Shown: positions 30,534-42,538 of the stretch, piece by piece
Position numbering within the stretch: the first letter of the stretch is position 1
How the letters are laid out: each line of letters opens with the position of its first letter
Assembly: GCF_005877905.1 (NCBI RefSeq)
Contig: NZ_SWDV01000001.1
Span: forward strand, 310,001 to 374,000
Length of the DNA: 64,000 bases
From: Pseudomonas nicosulfuronedens
GTDB taxonomy: Bacteria; Pseudomonadota; Gammaproteobacteria; Pseudomonadales; Pseudomonadaceae
Direction: 5' to 3'
Notes under the pieces: model-generated
The model's database searches: none
Told to the model about the DNA's origin: nothing
What the model saw: the letters and a program-made list of their open reading frames with translations, nothing else
Translations under genes and position numbers: made by a program

Positions 30534-31451
30534 ATGGACAATCTTCGCGGCATGGCGGTGTTCGCCACCGTGGTCGCCCGCGGCTCCATGGCCGCTGCGG
30601 CCGAAGCGCTGGGCATGACGCCCTCGGCGGTCAGCCAGCAGATCCGCAAGCTCGAAGCGCATGCCCAGGTCACGCTGCTGCATCGGACCACCCGCAAGCT
30701 GACGCTGACCGAGGCCGGCGAAGCCTTCTACCGTAGTTGCGCACAGATGCTGGCGATCGCCGAGGAGGCCGAGCAACGCCTGGGCGAATGGCGCGAGGCA
30801 CCCGTGGGAGAGTTGCGCCTGGCCGCGCCGGTGGGCTTTTCCGGCAAGCTGATCACCGAGGCGCTGCGCCCGCTGCTGGAGAACCACCGCCAGCTGCGCC
30901 TGCAACTGTTCTTCCACGACGAGCAGATCGACCTGATCGAGCAGCGCATCGACCTCGCCATTCGCGTCGGCAGCCTGTCCGACTCCAGCCTGGTGGCGCG
31001 CCATCTGGCCGAGTGGAACAACGTAGTCTGCGCGGCACCGGCCTACCTGCGGCGCATCGCGCCGATCGACCATCCGCAACAGCTGCAGAACGTCGACTGG
31101 CTGGCACTGAACACCGTGGCACACCAGGCCTACCTGAATTTCAGCGGGCCGGGTGGGGAGGGCTGCAAGCTGCGGCTGGAAGCACGGGTGGCGGCCAACA
31201 GCATGATCGCTCTGCGCCAGTTCACCCTCGACGGCCTGGGCGTGTCCTGCCAGCCGGAGCCGGAAGTGCGCGAGGCGCTGGAGGAGGGCAGGCTGGTGCG
31301 CCTGCTGCCGGAATGGACGCTGCCGCCGTTCGGCATCTATGCCGTCACCCCGCGCCGCGACGCCCAGCCGGCCAAGGTGAAGGTCGCCATCGAGGCACTG
31401 CGCCGGCACCTGGGCGGCTCCACTACGCTGCGCTTCCACGCACCGGTCTGA
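30534..31451 (+). CDS. LysR-type regulator
   Basis: A 305-residue regulator with an N-terminal helix-turn-helix (GSMAAAAEALGMTPSAVSQQ, residues 19-38) and a substrate-binding domain starting near residue 90 (GELRLAAPVGFSGKLI). It belongs to the CrgA/AaeR-like branch judged by the APVGFS start. It is divergent from the DUF2218 gene and upstream of a GNAT gene 43 bases away. Its ligand is unknown. Confidence 0.85.
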   Translation: MDNLRGMAVFATVVARGSMAAAAEALGMTPSAVSQQIRKLEAHAQVTLLHRTTRKLTLTEAGEAFYRSCAQMLAIAEEAEQRLGEWREAPVGELRLAAPVGFSGKLITEALRPLLENHRQLRLQLFFHDEQIDLIEQRIDLAIRVGSLSDSSLVARHLAEWNNVVCAAPAYLRRIAPIDHPQQLQNVDWLALNTVAHQAYLNFSGPGGEGCKLRLEARVAANSMIALRQFTLDGLGVSCQPEPEVREALEEGRLVRLLPEWTLPPFGIYAVTPRRDAQPAKVKVAIEALRRHLGGSTTLRFHAPV

Positions 31452-31494
31452 GGCGCGCTACCATGGTCGTTCTGATGATCGGAGTGAACACGAC

Positions 31495-31950
31495 ATGGCC
31501 CTGAACTGGACCTGCAAGCACCATCGCGAGCTGAGCAAGGAAGAGCTCTACGCCATCCTGCAGCTGCGCACCGAAGTCTTCGTGGTGGAACAGAAATGCC
31601 CCTACCAGGAAGTCGATGGCCTGGACCTGGTCGGCGACACCTGCCACCTGATGGTGGAAGAAGACGGCCAGCTGCTCGGCTACCTGCGCCTGCTGGACCC
31701 GCAGCGCCACGACGGCGACGTGGTGATCGGCCGCGTGGTGATCGCCCCGCAAGGCCGCGGCACCGGCCTCGGGCACCAGCTCATGGAGCAGGCGCTGCGG
31801 GCCATCGCCCAGCGCTGGCCAGGACTGCCGGTGTACCTCTCGGCGCAGGCGCACCTGCAGGGCTATTACGGTCGATATGGCTTCTCGCCGGTGACCGAGG
31901 TTTATCTGGAAGACGACATCCCGCACATCGGGATGCGCCGCGAGGCCTGA
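31495..31950 (+). CDS. elaA: GNAT acetyltransferase, ElaA family
   Basis: A 151-residue protein with the ElaA signature LYAILQLRTEVFVVEQKCPY at residues 18-37, then DCGxD-like VDGLDLVGDTCHL, and the acetyl-CoA loop IGRVVIAPQGRGTGLGHQL. The closing segment GYYGRYGFSPVTEVYLEDDIPHIGM is also family typical (trimmed here to its start and end). Acyl acceptor unknown. PA0115 in P. aeruginosa is the matching gene. ATG 31495 is the start of the conserved region. Confidence 0.9.
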   Translation: MALNWTCKHHRELSKEELYAILQLRTEVFVVEQKCPYQEVDGLDLVGDTCHLMVEEDGQLLGYLRLLDPQRHDGDVVIGRVVIAPQGRGTGLGHQLMEQALRAIAQRWPGLPVYLSAQAHLQGYYGRYGFSPVTEVYLEDDIPHIGMRREA

Positions 31951-31951
31951 C

Positions 31952-32902
31952 TCAGGCCGGGTAATGCCGGCCGAGGAAATCCCCCAGCAGCGCGTTGACC
32001 CGCTCCGGTTGCTGGCTCTGGATCCAGTGGCCGCAGTTCTCCAGCACATGCTGTTCAAGGTTGGGCACGTGCTCGGGCATGCGCTGCACGGTGTAGGCCT
32101 CGAAACGGCCGACCGGGTCGCGGTCGCCGATCAGGAACAGCGTCGGTTGCTCGACCTTGCGCCCGGCCAGCGGCTCGGTGCGCTGCCAACTGCGCTCGAA
32201 GTTGCGGTACCAGTTCAGCGCGCCGTGGAAACCACGCCCCTCGAAGGTCCGCACATACCACTGGAAGTCCTCGGCGCTGCACCAGTCCGGGTGCGCCGGC
32301 GGTTGCGGCAGGCCGTCGAACAGGCGACCGTCGGGGGACTGATCCGGCGCCAGGCGCACGTTGTCGCCGAGGAAGTGGCGCAGACTCACTGCGATGTCGG
32401 CATCCAGCTCGGCCTCGGCGCGGCCGGGCTGCTGGAAGTAAAGGATGTAGAAGAATTTGCCGGCGAACACTTCGCGCATGATCTCCACCGGCGGGCGTTT
32501 TGCGCGGCCGGCAAAGGGCACCGACAGCGTCGCCAGCACCTCCACGCGCTGTGGCTCCAGCAGCGCCAGGTGCCACGCCACCGGTGCGCCCCAGTCATGC
32601 CCGACCATCGCCACGCGCTCATGTCCCAGCGCGTCCATGGCGCCCTGAATGTCCGCACAGAGCGTCAGCACGTCATAGGCGTCGACCTCCTGCGGCGCGC
32701 TACTCTGGCCATAGCCCCGCATTTCCGGGACAAACACGCGGTAGCCGGAAGCGGCGAGGGCGCGCATCTGGTGCTGCCAGGAGTGCCAGCACTCGGGAAA
32801 ACCGTGCAGCATCCACACCGGCTTGCCGTCCGCCGGCCCGCAGCTGTAAAGGCTGAGCTGGATGCCGTTGACCGCCAGCAACTGGTGTTCGAACTCGTTC
32901 AT
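31952..32902 (-). CDS. Alpha/beta hydrolase, epoxide hydrolase-like
   Basis: A 316-residue soluble hydrolase. HGFPECWHSW gives the oxyanion-hole HGxP motif, GHDWGAPVAW supplies the nucleophile D103 (an aspartate, as in epoxide hydrolases and dehalogenases rather than serine esterases), and ENCGHWIQ near the end supplies the catalytic histidine. Tyrosines in the cap (NWYRNFERSW) suit epoxide opening. It converges on elaA (1 base between stop codons). The natural substrate is unknown. Confidence 0.85.
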   Translation of the reverse strand: MNEFEHQLLAVNGIQLSLYSCGPADGKPVWMLHGFPECWHSWQHQMRALAASGYRVFVPEMRGYGQSSAPQEVDAYDVLTLCADIQGAMDALGHERVAMVGHDWGAPVAWHLALLEPQRVEVLATLSVPFAGRAKRPPVEIMREVFAGKFFYILYFQQPGRAEAELDADIAVSLRHFLGDNVRLAPDQSPDGRLFDGLPQPPAHPDWCSAEDFQWYVRTFEGRGFHGALNWYRNFERSWQRTEPLAGRKVEQPTLFLIGDRDPVGRFEAYTVQRMPEHVPNLEQHVLENCGHWIQSQQPERVNALLGDFLGRHYPA

Positions 32903-33084
32903 GGCGCACGCTCCTGCAGATGGTGAGCTTCACTATGCCAAGCCCGGCGCGCTGGCCGAACCCCATTCACCAGGCGAATAAAGGGATCTATCCGCTCGGC
33001 AATGCGGGCCGCTCGGCGAAGCAATGCGGCAAAGCTGCGGATAATGCCCGGCGCCACCCTCGATCCTCGCCAGGAAAGACACCC

Positions 33085-33369
33085 ATGAGACGCCAGCCCA
33101 GCACCCAGCTCTGCCCGGAACTCGACGCCATCCTGAGGGCCGAACTGCGCGCCGGCAACCAGCTCGGCGAAGGCCCCGTACGTACCGACTGGCCGCAGCC
33201 CGGCTCGATCTACGCGGCCTTGCGCGACAGCCTGAAAACTCGCAAACCCGGCGATGCCGGCTCCGTTCGGCATTCGATCTGCCGCGATCCTCACTATGGC
33301 TGGAACGACGAATGCTACTGCGAGTTGCACGGCGACCTGCTGGTTGCCGGAAGCACGCAGAGGCCCTGA
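33085..33369 (+). CDS. Small hypothetical protein
   Basis: A 94-residue protein starting MRRQPSTQLCPELDAILRAE with no signal peptide or known domain. The C-terminal half has an unusual cluster of aromatic and acidic residues and two cysteines (HYGWNDECYCELHGDLL). ATG 33085 has AGGAAA about 8 bases upstream; the frame opens earlier at 32920 but without a ribosome site. Composition is protein-like and the gap it fills is otherwise empty. Function is unknown. Confidence 0.6.
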   Translation: MRRQPSTQLCPELDAILRAELRAGNQLGEGPVRTDWPQPGSIYAALRDSLKTRKPGDAGSVRHSICRDPHYGWNDECYCELHGDLLVAGSTQRP

Positions 33370-33450
33370 TGTTTCCGCGCTGGCGCGCCGGAGGATTCCC
33401 GGCCGGCCGCCGAAAGGACTTGCAATCAATCCACAAAAAACAGCATCGTA

Positions 33451-33469
33451 TTCTGCACAGCGAAACATC
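33451..33469. promoter_or_regulatory. Putative IclR operator, copy 1
   Basis: TTCTGCACAGCGAAACATC lies 34 bases before the hydratase/dehydrogenase start. The identical 19-mer occurs on the opposite strand at 39239-39257 between the iclR-type gene and the CoA-ligase gene. Such an exact shared word in two promoters of one pathway points to a common regulator, most simply the IclR protein encoded at 38315-39100. Confidence 0.7.
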
Positions 33470-33503
33470 ATTCCGTTAAAACAACGCTAAAACGGAGTTC
33501 AGC

Positions 33504-35594
<2,091 letters not shown>

Positions 35595-35604
35595 AGGACC
35601 TGCC

Positions 35605-36795
<1,191 letters not shown>

Positions 36796-36805
36796 GGGCC
36801 TGACC

Positions 36806-37936
36806 ATGGACTTCAAACTGAGCGAAGAGCAGCAAATGCTGCAGGACACCGCGGCACGCCTGGTGCGCGACGCCTACCCGTTCGACAAGCGCGAAGGCTT
36901 CAGCCGCTCCGAACTGGGCTACAGTGCTGACTTCTGGCGCCAGCTCGGCGAACTGGGGCTGACTTCGGTGTCGCTGCCCGAGGCGTACGGCGGCTTCGGC
37001 GGCGGTGTCGAGAGTATGCTGGTACTCACCGAACTGGGCCGTGGCCTGTGCCTGGAGCCGTACCTGCAATCGGTGGTGCACGGCGGCGGGCTGATCGCCC
37101 AGCTGGGCAGCGAGGCGCAGAAGGACCACTGGCTGCCACGCATTGCCAGCGGCGAAGCGCAGCTGTCGGTCGCACTGGAAGAACCGCAGAGCCACTACCA
37201 GTTGCACGACGTGCAGACCCGCGCGGAACAGGCCGGCGACGGCTGGAAGCTGAGCGGACGCAAGGCGGTGGTGATCGGCGGACAGAGCGCCACAGCGATC
37301 CTGGTTTCGGCTCGCGTAAGCGGCAATGCGCGGGACGAGGAGGGCATCGGCCTGTTCCTCATCGATCCGCAGCAAGCGGGCGTCAGCCGCCGCGAGTACC
37401 CGACGGTGGACGGCCAGCGCGCCTGCGAGCTGTTCCTCGATGGTGCTCCTGGCGAAGCCCTTGGCGTGCCGGGCGAAGCCCTTCCGGCCCTGCGTTACCA
37501 ACACGGCCGCGCCATCGCCGCGCAGTGCGCCGAAGCCCTCGGCAGCCTGCAGGAAGCCTGCGCGCTGACCCTGGACTACCTGAAGACGCGCAAGCAGTTC
37601 GGCATCCCGATCGGCAAGTTTCAGGTGCTGCAACACCGCATGGTGGACATGCGCAGCGAGCTGGAACAGGCCACCAGCATGGCGATCCTCGCCGCCTGCG
37701 TCGCCGACCAGCCCGACAGCGCCGAGCGCAGCCGAACCCTGGCCGCCGCCAAGTTCATCGTCACCCGCGCCGCGCGCTATGTGGCGGAACAGGCGATCCA
37801 GCTGCACGGCGGCATCGGCATGACCTGGGAATACGTGCTGGCACACCACGCCAAGCGCCTGGTGATGCTCAGCCACCAGTTGGGTGACGACGATCATCAT
37901 CTGAAGGCCTATGTGAGCCTGATGGAAGTGGCGTAG
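36806..37936 (+). CDS. Acyl-CoA dehydrogenase, partner subunit lacking the catalytic base (PimD-like)
   Basis: A 376-residue protein of the acyl-CoA dehydrogenase fold. The FAD end is conserved (LTLDYLKTRKQFGIPIGKFQ and ITLHGGIGMTWEY-type IQLHGGIGMTWEY). At the helix where the partner has TYER this one has QHGRAIAAQ, and there is no YEGT, so no candidate base is seen at either known place. This pattern is typical of the second subunit in two-gene heteromeric dehydrogenases (PimC/PimD, mycobacterial FadE pairs). The gene follows its partner after 10 bases. Confidence 0.87.
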   Translation: MDFKLSEEQQMLQDTAARLVRDAYPFDKREGFSRSELGYSADFWRQLGELGLTSVSLPEAYGGFGGGVESMLVLTELGRGLCLEPYLQSVVHGGGLIAQLGSEAQKDHWLPRIASGEAQLSVALEEPQSHYQLHDVQTRAEQAGDGWKLSGRKAVVIGGQSATAILVSARVSGNARDEEGIGLFLIDPQQAGVSRREYPTVDGQRACELFLDGAPGEALGVPGEALPALRYQHGRAIAAQCAEALGSLQEACALTLDYLKTRKQFGIPIGKFQVLQHRMVDMRSELEQATSMAILAACVADQPDSAERSRTLAAAKFIVTRAARYVAEQAIQLHGGIGMTWEYVLAHHAKRLVMLSHQLGDDDHHLKAYVSLMEVA

Positions 37937-37950
37937 CGGGGTGTTGCCCA

Positions 37951-38043
37951 TGTAGGAGCGAGGGGGCGCCTAGCTCTTGCTCGCGAAAGACTTCACCGGC
38001 AGCTCCGGCGCTGGGCGGTTCGCGAGCAAGCTAGCTCCTACAG
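37951..38043. repeat. REP inverted pair, variant form
   Basis: The left copy reads GTAGGAGCGAGGGGGCGCC followed by TAGCTCTTGCTCGCGA, carrying the same GGGCGCCTAGC-type insertion seen (inverted) at 9105-9140. The right copy has CAAGCTAGCTCCTAC in place of CAAGCTCGCTCCTAC. It lies directly after the acyl-CoA dehydrogenase unit. Confidence 0.82.
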
Positions 38044-38144
38044 CCGCCCGCTACACCCCGGCTCAGTTCTGGCTCTGGCTCTGGCTCCTGAAGACTTCCA
38101 GAGAAACCGCCGCGCACTCCGAACCGCCCCTTTCAACGAGGGAA

Positions 38145-38250
38145 TTTTTCGCCTAGGCGAAAAACCGGATGGAGGGGCAAGACCTTTTGGTTCCTTTTGT
38201 GGCGTTTGACAAAAGGGACTCGCCGAGAGGCGAAACAAGAAGTCTCAGCG
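38145..38250. repeat. Palindrome-rich repeat-like block downstream of the iclR-type gene
   Basis: The perfect 20-base palindrome TTTTTCGCCTAGGCGAAAAA spans 38145-38164. Downstream, CCTTTTGT / ACAAAAGG forms a hairpin at about 38193-38216, followed by TCGCC / GGCGA. The block resembles, from memory, a dispersed Pseudomonas intergenic repeat. No gene is seen in 37937-38314. The first palindrome has T-runs on both strands and could end the iclR transcript. Confidence 0.5.
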
Positions 38251-38314
38251 CACACAGATGCGGCGCAGAAACAACTGGATAAAAAGCCCAGCCCCTACGA
38301 AAGCCCAGAGAAAA

Positions 38315-39100
38315 TCAGGCCCCGAGGCTCTCGATATCCCGCGCCAGAATCTCCAGCTCATGGGCCAGCGACCCACGCAGCGTCTCCTCGCTCAACTGGA
38401 ACGACGGCGCCCCGCAAGTCAGCGCCATCAGCCCGCCGTCAGCCAGGCGCAGCGGTACGCCGGCAGCGCGCACGTTGCGGTCCCAGTCGCCCAGCGACAG
38501 GCAGAAGCCGTGCTCGTAGTACTCCTCGAAGGACGCATCCAGCGAAGCGCGCATCACCGCCCAGTCGCCCTCATGACGCTCCTGAAGCGCCGACAGCAGA
38601 TGCTCGCGCTCCTGCTGCGGGGTCGCAGCGAGGTAGGCACGGCCGGCAGCGGTGGTCGCCAGCGGCAGGCGCACACCGGCGTCCATGCGCAGCGAAGTGG
38701 CTTCCGGCGGACGGCAGTTTTCCACGTAGATCATCGACAGCCAGTCACGGCAGGTCAGGCCGACCGTGGTGTTGGTGCGACGGGCAAAGGCATCCATGTA
38801 CGGCTTGGCCAGTTGGCGGACGCGCAGGTTGGAAACGTAGGCGTAACCCAGCGCCAGCACGCCGGAATCCAGCTGGTACTTCTCATGCTGCTGCGAGTAG
38901 CAGAGGTAACCGAGCTGGGTGAGGGTGTAGGTCATGCGCGACACCGTCGCCTTGGGCAGGCCGGTGATCCGCGAGATTTCCTGGTTGCCGAGCACCACCG
39001 AGCCGTGGGTGAAGGCGCGCAGCACGTCCAGTCCGCGGGCGAGCGCCTCGACGTACTTGCGGTCCTTGGGGTTGCTGCTGTCTTCGACGTCGTCGCTCAT
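38315..39100 (-). CDS. IclR-type transcriptional regulator of the acyl-CoA cluster
   Basis: A 261-residue regulator with an N-terminal winged helix (ALARGLDVLRAFTHG, then NQEISRITGLPKATVSRMTY) and an IclR effector domain (AGVRLPLATTAAGRAYLAA is the family hallmark). The start is ATG 39100, matching the family N-terminus; the frame stays open far upstream through the antisense of the ligase gene, which is chance. It lies between the dehydrogenase unit and the ligase unit and is divergent from the latter. PcaR/PobR-like proteins of this family respond to small acids. Confidence 0.9.
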   Translation of the reverse strand: MSDDVEDSSNPKDRKYVEALARGLDVLRAFTHGSVVLGNQEISRITGLPKATVSRMTYTLTQLGYLCYSQQHEKYQLDSGVLALGYAYVSNLRVRQLAKPYMDAFARRTNTTVGLTCRDWLSMIYVENCRPPEATSLRMDAGVRLPLATTAAGRAYLAATPQQEREHLLSALQERHEGDWAVMRASLDASFEEYYEHGFCLSLGDWDRNVRAAGVPLRLADGGLMALTCGAPSFQLSEETLRGSLAHELEILARDIESLGA

Positions 39101-39238
39101 GGGGCCTCGGCGGGGGATTGCTGTTGCGGCGCCACGCGCGGCGCGGGCGAACGATAGCAGATAGCCCAGTCGCCACGCAGCGGTCCGCGTGTGCTCGTTG
39201 CGCCAGGCTAGCCTATCGCATACCATCGATTTCGACAC

Positions 39239-39257
39239 GATGTTTCGCTGTGCAGAA
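39239..39257. promoter_or_regulatory. Putative IclR operator, copy 2
   Basis: GATGTTTCGCTGTGCAGAA is the exact reverse complement of the 19-mer at 33451-33469. It sits in the 210-base divergent gap between the iclR-type gene (start 39100) and the CoA-ligase gene (start 39311), 53 bases before the latter. TTC...GAA half-sites frame an imperfect palindrome inside it. Confidence 0.7.
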
Positions 39258-39310
39258 CAACAATTCGAATCCAGAGCCAAGTCAGGCTCGAAAAAGAAAC
39301 GGAGAAGTCG

Positions 39311-40942
39311 ATGTCTGCTCAACCCTCCGGTCACGTGGCCCGCGAGATCACCCGTCACGACTACCAGAACCTCCACGACCTGCTGCGCGATGCCTGTCGC
39401 GCATTCCCCGAACGCCTCGCGTTCTCCTGTGGCGACAGCCACCTGAGCTTCGCCGAGCTGGAGCGCCAGGCCGACGCCTTCGCCCGTTACCTGCGCCACC
39501 ACGCCGGCCTGCAACCGGGCGAGCGCCTGGCGCTGATGCTGCCCAATTCCCTGCAGTACCCCATCGCCACCTTCGGCGCGTTGAAGGCCGGCGTGGTGCT
39601 GGTGAATACCAACCCGCAGTACACCGCCAGCGAGCTGCGCCACCAACTGGCCGACTCCGGCGCCAGCGCCGTGCTGCTGCTCGACCGCCTGCTGCCATTG
39701 CTGCGCGGCGTACAGGCGCACAGCGAAGTCCGGCAGGTGCTGCTGACCTCGATCGACGACATCGAGCGTCCGCAGTTCGACAGCGTCGAGGCCGACTGCA
39801 CGCGCTTCCAGCAGGCCCTGCGCCTGGGCGCCGAGGCACCGCCGGTGGATGCCGAGCCGGGCCTGGATCGCCTCGCGCTGCTGCAGTACACCGGCGGCAC
39901 CACGGGGGTGTCCAAGGGCGCGATGCTCAGTCACCGCAGCCTGATCGCCAACGTCGTGCAGACCCTGGAGCTGTTCCTGCGCCCCGGCTTGCTGGAGCCG
40001 GCCACCGACGTGCGTATCGCGCCGCTGCCGCTGTACCACATCATGGCGTTCTCGACGAACCTGCTGAGTTCGGTGGGCATGGGCCTGCACACCGTCTTCA
40101 TCCGCGACGGCCGCAACCTCGACGAGATCCTCGGCGCCATGCGCCGCTATCCCTTCACCCTGATGAGCGGGATCAACACCCTGTTCGTCGGCCTGATGAA
40201 CCACCCGGACTTCCCCGCCATCGACTTCAGCCACCTGAAGTGGGTGACCTCCGGCGGCGCACCGCTGAACCGCGAAGTGGGCCGCCGCTGGGAAGCACTG
40301 ACCGGTGCGCCGGTGCGCGAGGGCTTCGGCCTCACCGAGGCATCGCCCGTGGTTTCCACCGGCACGCTGCTGAGCCCGTACCGTGAGGGCTACGTCGGAC
40401 AGGCGCTGGTGGACACCGAGCTGCGTACGGTGGACGAGGAGGGCAACGACACTGGCCCCGACCAGCCCGGCGAGCTGTGGCTGCGTGGCCCGCAGGTGAT
40501 GCAGGGGTACTGGCAGCGGCCGGAGGAGAGCGCCCAGGTGCTGACTGCCGACGGCTGGCTGAAGACCGGCGACATCGCCGAGCTGGACGCCGACGGCATG
40601 CTGAAGATCGTCGACCGCAAGAAGGACATGATCCTGGTCTCCGGCTTCAACGTGTTCCCCAACGAAGTGGAAGACGCGGTGATGCGCCACCCCGGCGTGC
40701 GCGAGTGCGTGGCCATCGGCGTGCCGGACGAGCGCAAGGGCGAGTCGGTGAAGCTGTTCGTCAGCCTCAGGGACGAGACGCTGGCGCCGGCACAGATCAT
40801 CGCCCACTGCCGCGAGCACCTCACCGGCTACAAGGTGCCGAGCTTCGTCGAGGTGCTCGACGAGCTGCCCAAGACCAGCGTCGGCAAGCTGCTGCGCCGG
40901 CAATTGCGCGACCTGGAACTGGCCAAAAGGACCACCGCGTGA
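39311..40942 (+). CDS. Acyl-CoA ligase (AMP-forming), FadD/PimA-like
   Basis: A 543-residue adenylate-forming enzyme that activates a carboxylic acid with ATP and CoA. The P-loop YTGGTTGVSKGAML (about residues 196-209), the A5 motif GFGLTEASPV, and the late motifs GWLKTGDIAELD and DRKKDMILVSGFNVFPNEVE are all intact, with the catalytic lysine in KTSVGKLLRRQL. The substrate is not readable; context suggests a medium-chain or dicarboxylic acid. ATG 39311 has GGAGAAG upstream. Its stop overlaps the next start (GTGA). Confidence 0.9.
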   Translation: MSAQPSGHVAREITRHDYQNLHDLLRDACRAFPERLAFSCGDSHLSFAELERQADAFARYLRHHAGLQPGERLALMLPNSLQYPIATFGALKAGVVLVNTNPQYTASELRHQLADSGASAVLLLDRLLPLLRGVQAHSEVRQVLLTSIDDIERPQFDSVEADCTRFQQALRLGAEAPPVDAEPGLDRLALLQYTGGTTGVSKGAMLSHRSLIANVVQTLELFLRPGLLEPATDVRIAPLPLYHIMAFSTNLLSSVGMGLHTVFIRDGRNLDEILGAMRRYPFTLMSGINTLFVGLMNHPDFPAIDFSHLKWVTSGGAPLNREVGRRWEALTGAPVREGFGLTEASPVVSTGTLLSPYREGYVGQALVDTELRTVDEEGNDTGPDQPGELWLRGPQVMQGYWQRPEESAQVLTADGWLKTGDIAELDADGMLKIVDRKKDMILVSGFNVFPNEVEDAVMRHPGVRECVAIGVPDERKGESVKLFVSLRDETLAPAQIIAHCREHLTGYKVPSFVEVLDELPKTSVGKLLRRQLRDLELAKRTTA

Positions 40943-42513
40943 GCACAGCGTCTATGGTTGAAGCAGGTGCGCACGACGAGACCCGCAGCATGACCGAGTC
41001 CTTCCACCGTATCGGCGTGATCGGCGCCGGGGCCATGGGCCGCGGCATCGCCCAACTGTTCGCCAGTGCCGGGTTGCCGGTGCGGTTGTACGACAGCAAC
41101 CCGCAGACCGTGGAGCAGGCGCTGGCCTTCAACCGCGAGCTGCTGGAGCGCGCGGTGGCCAAGGGCAAGCTCGCCCCGGACGCCCTCGATGCGACGATGC
41201 AGCGCCTGCTGCCGAGCCACAACCTGGATGAACTGGCCGACTGCGACCTGCTGATCGAAGCCATCATCGAAGACCTCGGCGCCAAGCAGGCGCTGCTCGC
41301 CGAGCTGGAAAAACGCGTGGCGCCGGACGCCGTGCTGGCGAGCAATACCTCTTCGCTCTCGGTGACCCGCATCGCCGCGCGCTGCCTGCACCCGGAGCGG
41401 GTCGCCGGCTTCCACTTCTTCAACCCGGTGACGCTGATGCGCATTGTCGAGGTGGTACGCGGGCAGCGCACCAGCGAGTCGGTCGTGCGCCGCCTGAGCC
41501 GACTGGCCGAGCAAGCCGGGCATTACCCAGCGGTGTCGCCGGACAGCCCCGGCTTCATTGTCAACCACGCTGGCCGTGCCTTCAGCACCGAAGCGCTGCG
41601 CATCCTCGGCGAAGGCATCGCCAGCCCGGCACAGATCGACCGCATCCTGCGCGACGGCGTGGGCTTCCGCATGGGGCCGTTCGAGCTGCTCGACCTGACC
41701 GGGCTGGATGTTTCCCACGCGGTGATGGAATCGCTCTACCAGCAGTTCTACCAGGACCCGCGCTACACCCCGTCGCCGCTGGCCGCGCAACGTGTCGCCG
41801 GCGGCTTGCTGGGGCGCAAGAGCGGCGAAGGCTTCTATCGCTACCGCGACGGTCAGGCGGTGCGTGAGCCCGAGGAGCAGCACGAAACCGTGCTGCTCAA
41901 TCGCCCTTACTGGCTCGACAGCCAGGACCCCGAGCTACGCCATCGCGTGGCTGCGATCCTCACCCTCGGCGGCGTGGTGCTGGAGACCGGCGAAGCGCCG
42001 TCGTCCCGCGCCATCTGCCTGGTTACGCCGCTGGGGGTGGACGCCAGCACGCGCATCGACGCCCTCGGTCTGCCGCCGGAGCGCAGCCTGGCGCTGGAGA
42101 CCTTCACCGAACTGGACCGTCGACGGGTGCTGATGCGCCAGCCGGCGCTCGACCCCAAGCTCGAAGCCCAGGCGCGCCAGGCGCTGGGCAGCGACGGCGT
42201 GCCGGTGGAAGTGATCAACGATTCGCCTGGCTTCATCAGCCAGCGGGTGGTCGCGGGCATCGTCAACCTCGGCGGCGAGATCGCCCAGCGCGGCATTGCC
42301 AGCCCGGTAACGCTGGACCGCGCGGTGCAACTGGCACTGGGTTATCCCCTGGGCCCGCTGGCCTTCGGCGAGCACTACGGGGCTGCGCGCATCCTCACCA
42401 TCCTCCAGGGCCTGCAGGTCTGCTACGGCGAGGCGCGCTACCGGCCCAGCCCCTGGCTGCGACGCCGTGTGCAGCTGGATTTGCCGCTGCACAGCCCGGA
42501 CAGGCCGGAGTGA
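40939..42513 (+). CDS. 3-hydroxyacyl-CoA dehydrogenase, PaaH/DcaH-like
   Basis: A 524-residue NAD-dependent dehydrogenase. The Rossmann start is RIGVIGAGAMGRGIAQLFAS, and the catalytic region is VAGFHFFNPVTLMRIVEVV. After the first C-terminal helical domain a second copy (SPGFISQRVVAGIVNLGGEI) gives the long double-domain form found in PaaH (phenylacetate) and DcaH (dicarboxylate) enzymes. GTG 40939 overlaps the ligase stop and has AAGGA seven bases upstream; ATG 40990 is a shorter alternative. It duplicates the dehydrogenase activity of the protein at 33504. Confidence 0.88.
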   Translation: MSTASMVEAGAHDETRSMTESFHRIGVIGAGAMGRGIAQLFASAGLPVRLYDSNPQTVEQALAFNRELLERAVAKGKLAPDALDATMQRLLPSHNLDELADCDLLIEAIIEDLGAKQALLAELEKRVAPDAVLASNTSSLSVTRIAARCLHPERVAGFHFFNPVTLMRIVEVVRGQRTSESVVRRLSRLAEQAGHYPAVSPDSPGFIVNHAGRAFSTEALRILGEGIASPAQIDRILRDGVGFRMGPFELLDLTGLDVSHAVMESLYQQFYQDPRYTPSPLAAQRVAGGLLGRKSGEGFYRYRDGQAVREPEEQHETVLLNRPYWLDSQDPELRHRVAAILTLGGVVLETGEAPSSRAICLVTPLGVDASTRIDALGLPPERSLALETFTELDRRRVLMRQPALDPKLEAQARQALGSDGVPVEVINDSPGFISQRVVAGIVNLGGEIAQRGIASPVTLDRAVQLALGYPLGPLAFGEHYGAARILTILQGLQVCYGEARYRPSPWLRRRVQLDLPLHSPDRPE

Positions 42514-42538
42514 GGCTCAACCGGCAGCGGTGCAGACT

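Noticed and set aside
38315-40903. An 862-codon minus-strand frame that would fuse the IclR protein to a long N-terminal extension
   Set aside because: The first 600 codons are the antisense of the acyl-CoA ligase gene. The true IclR start is ATG 39100, where family similarity begins.
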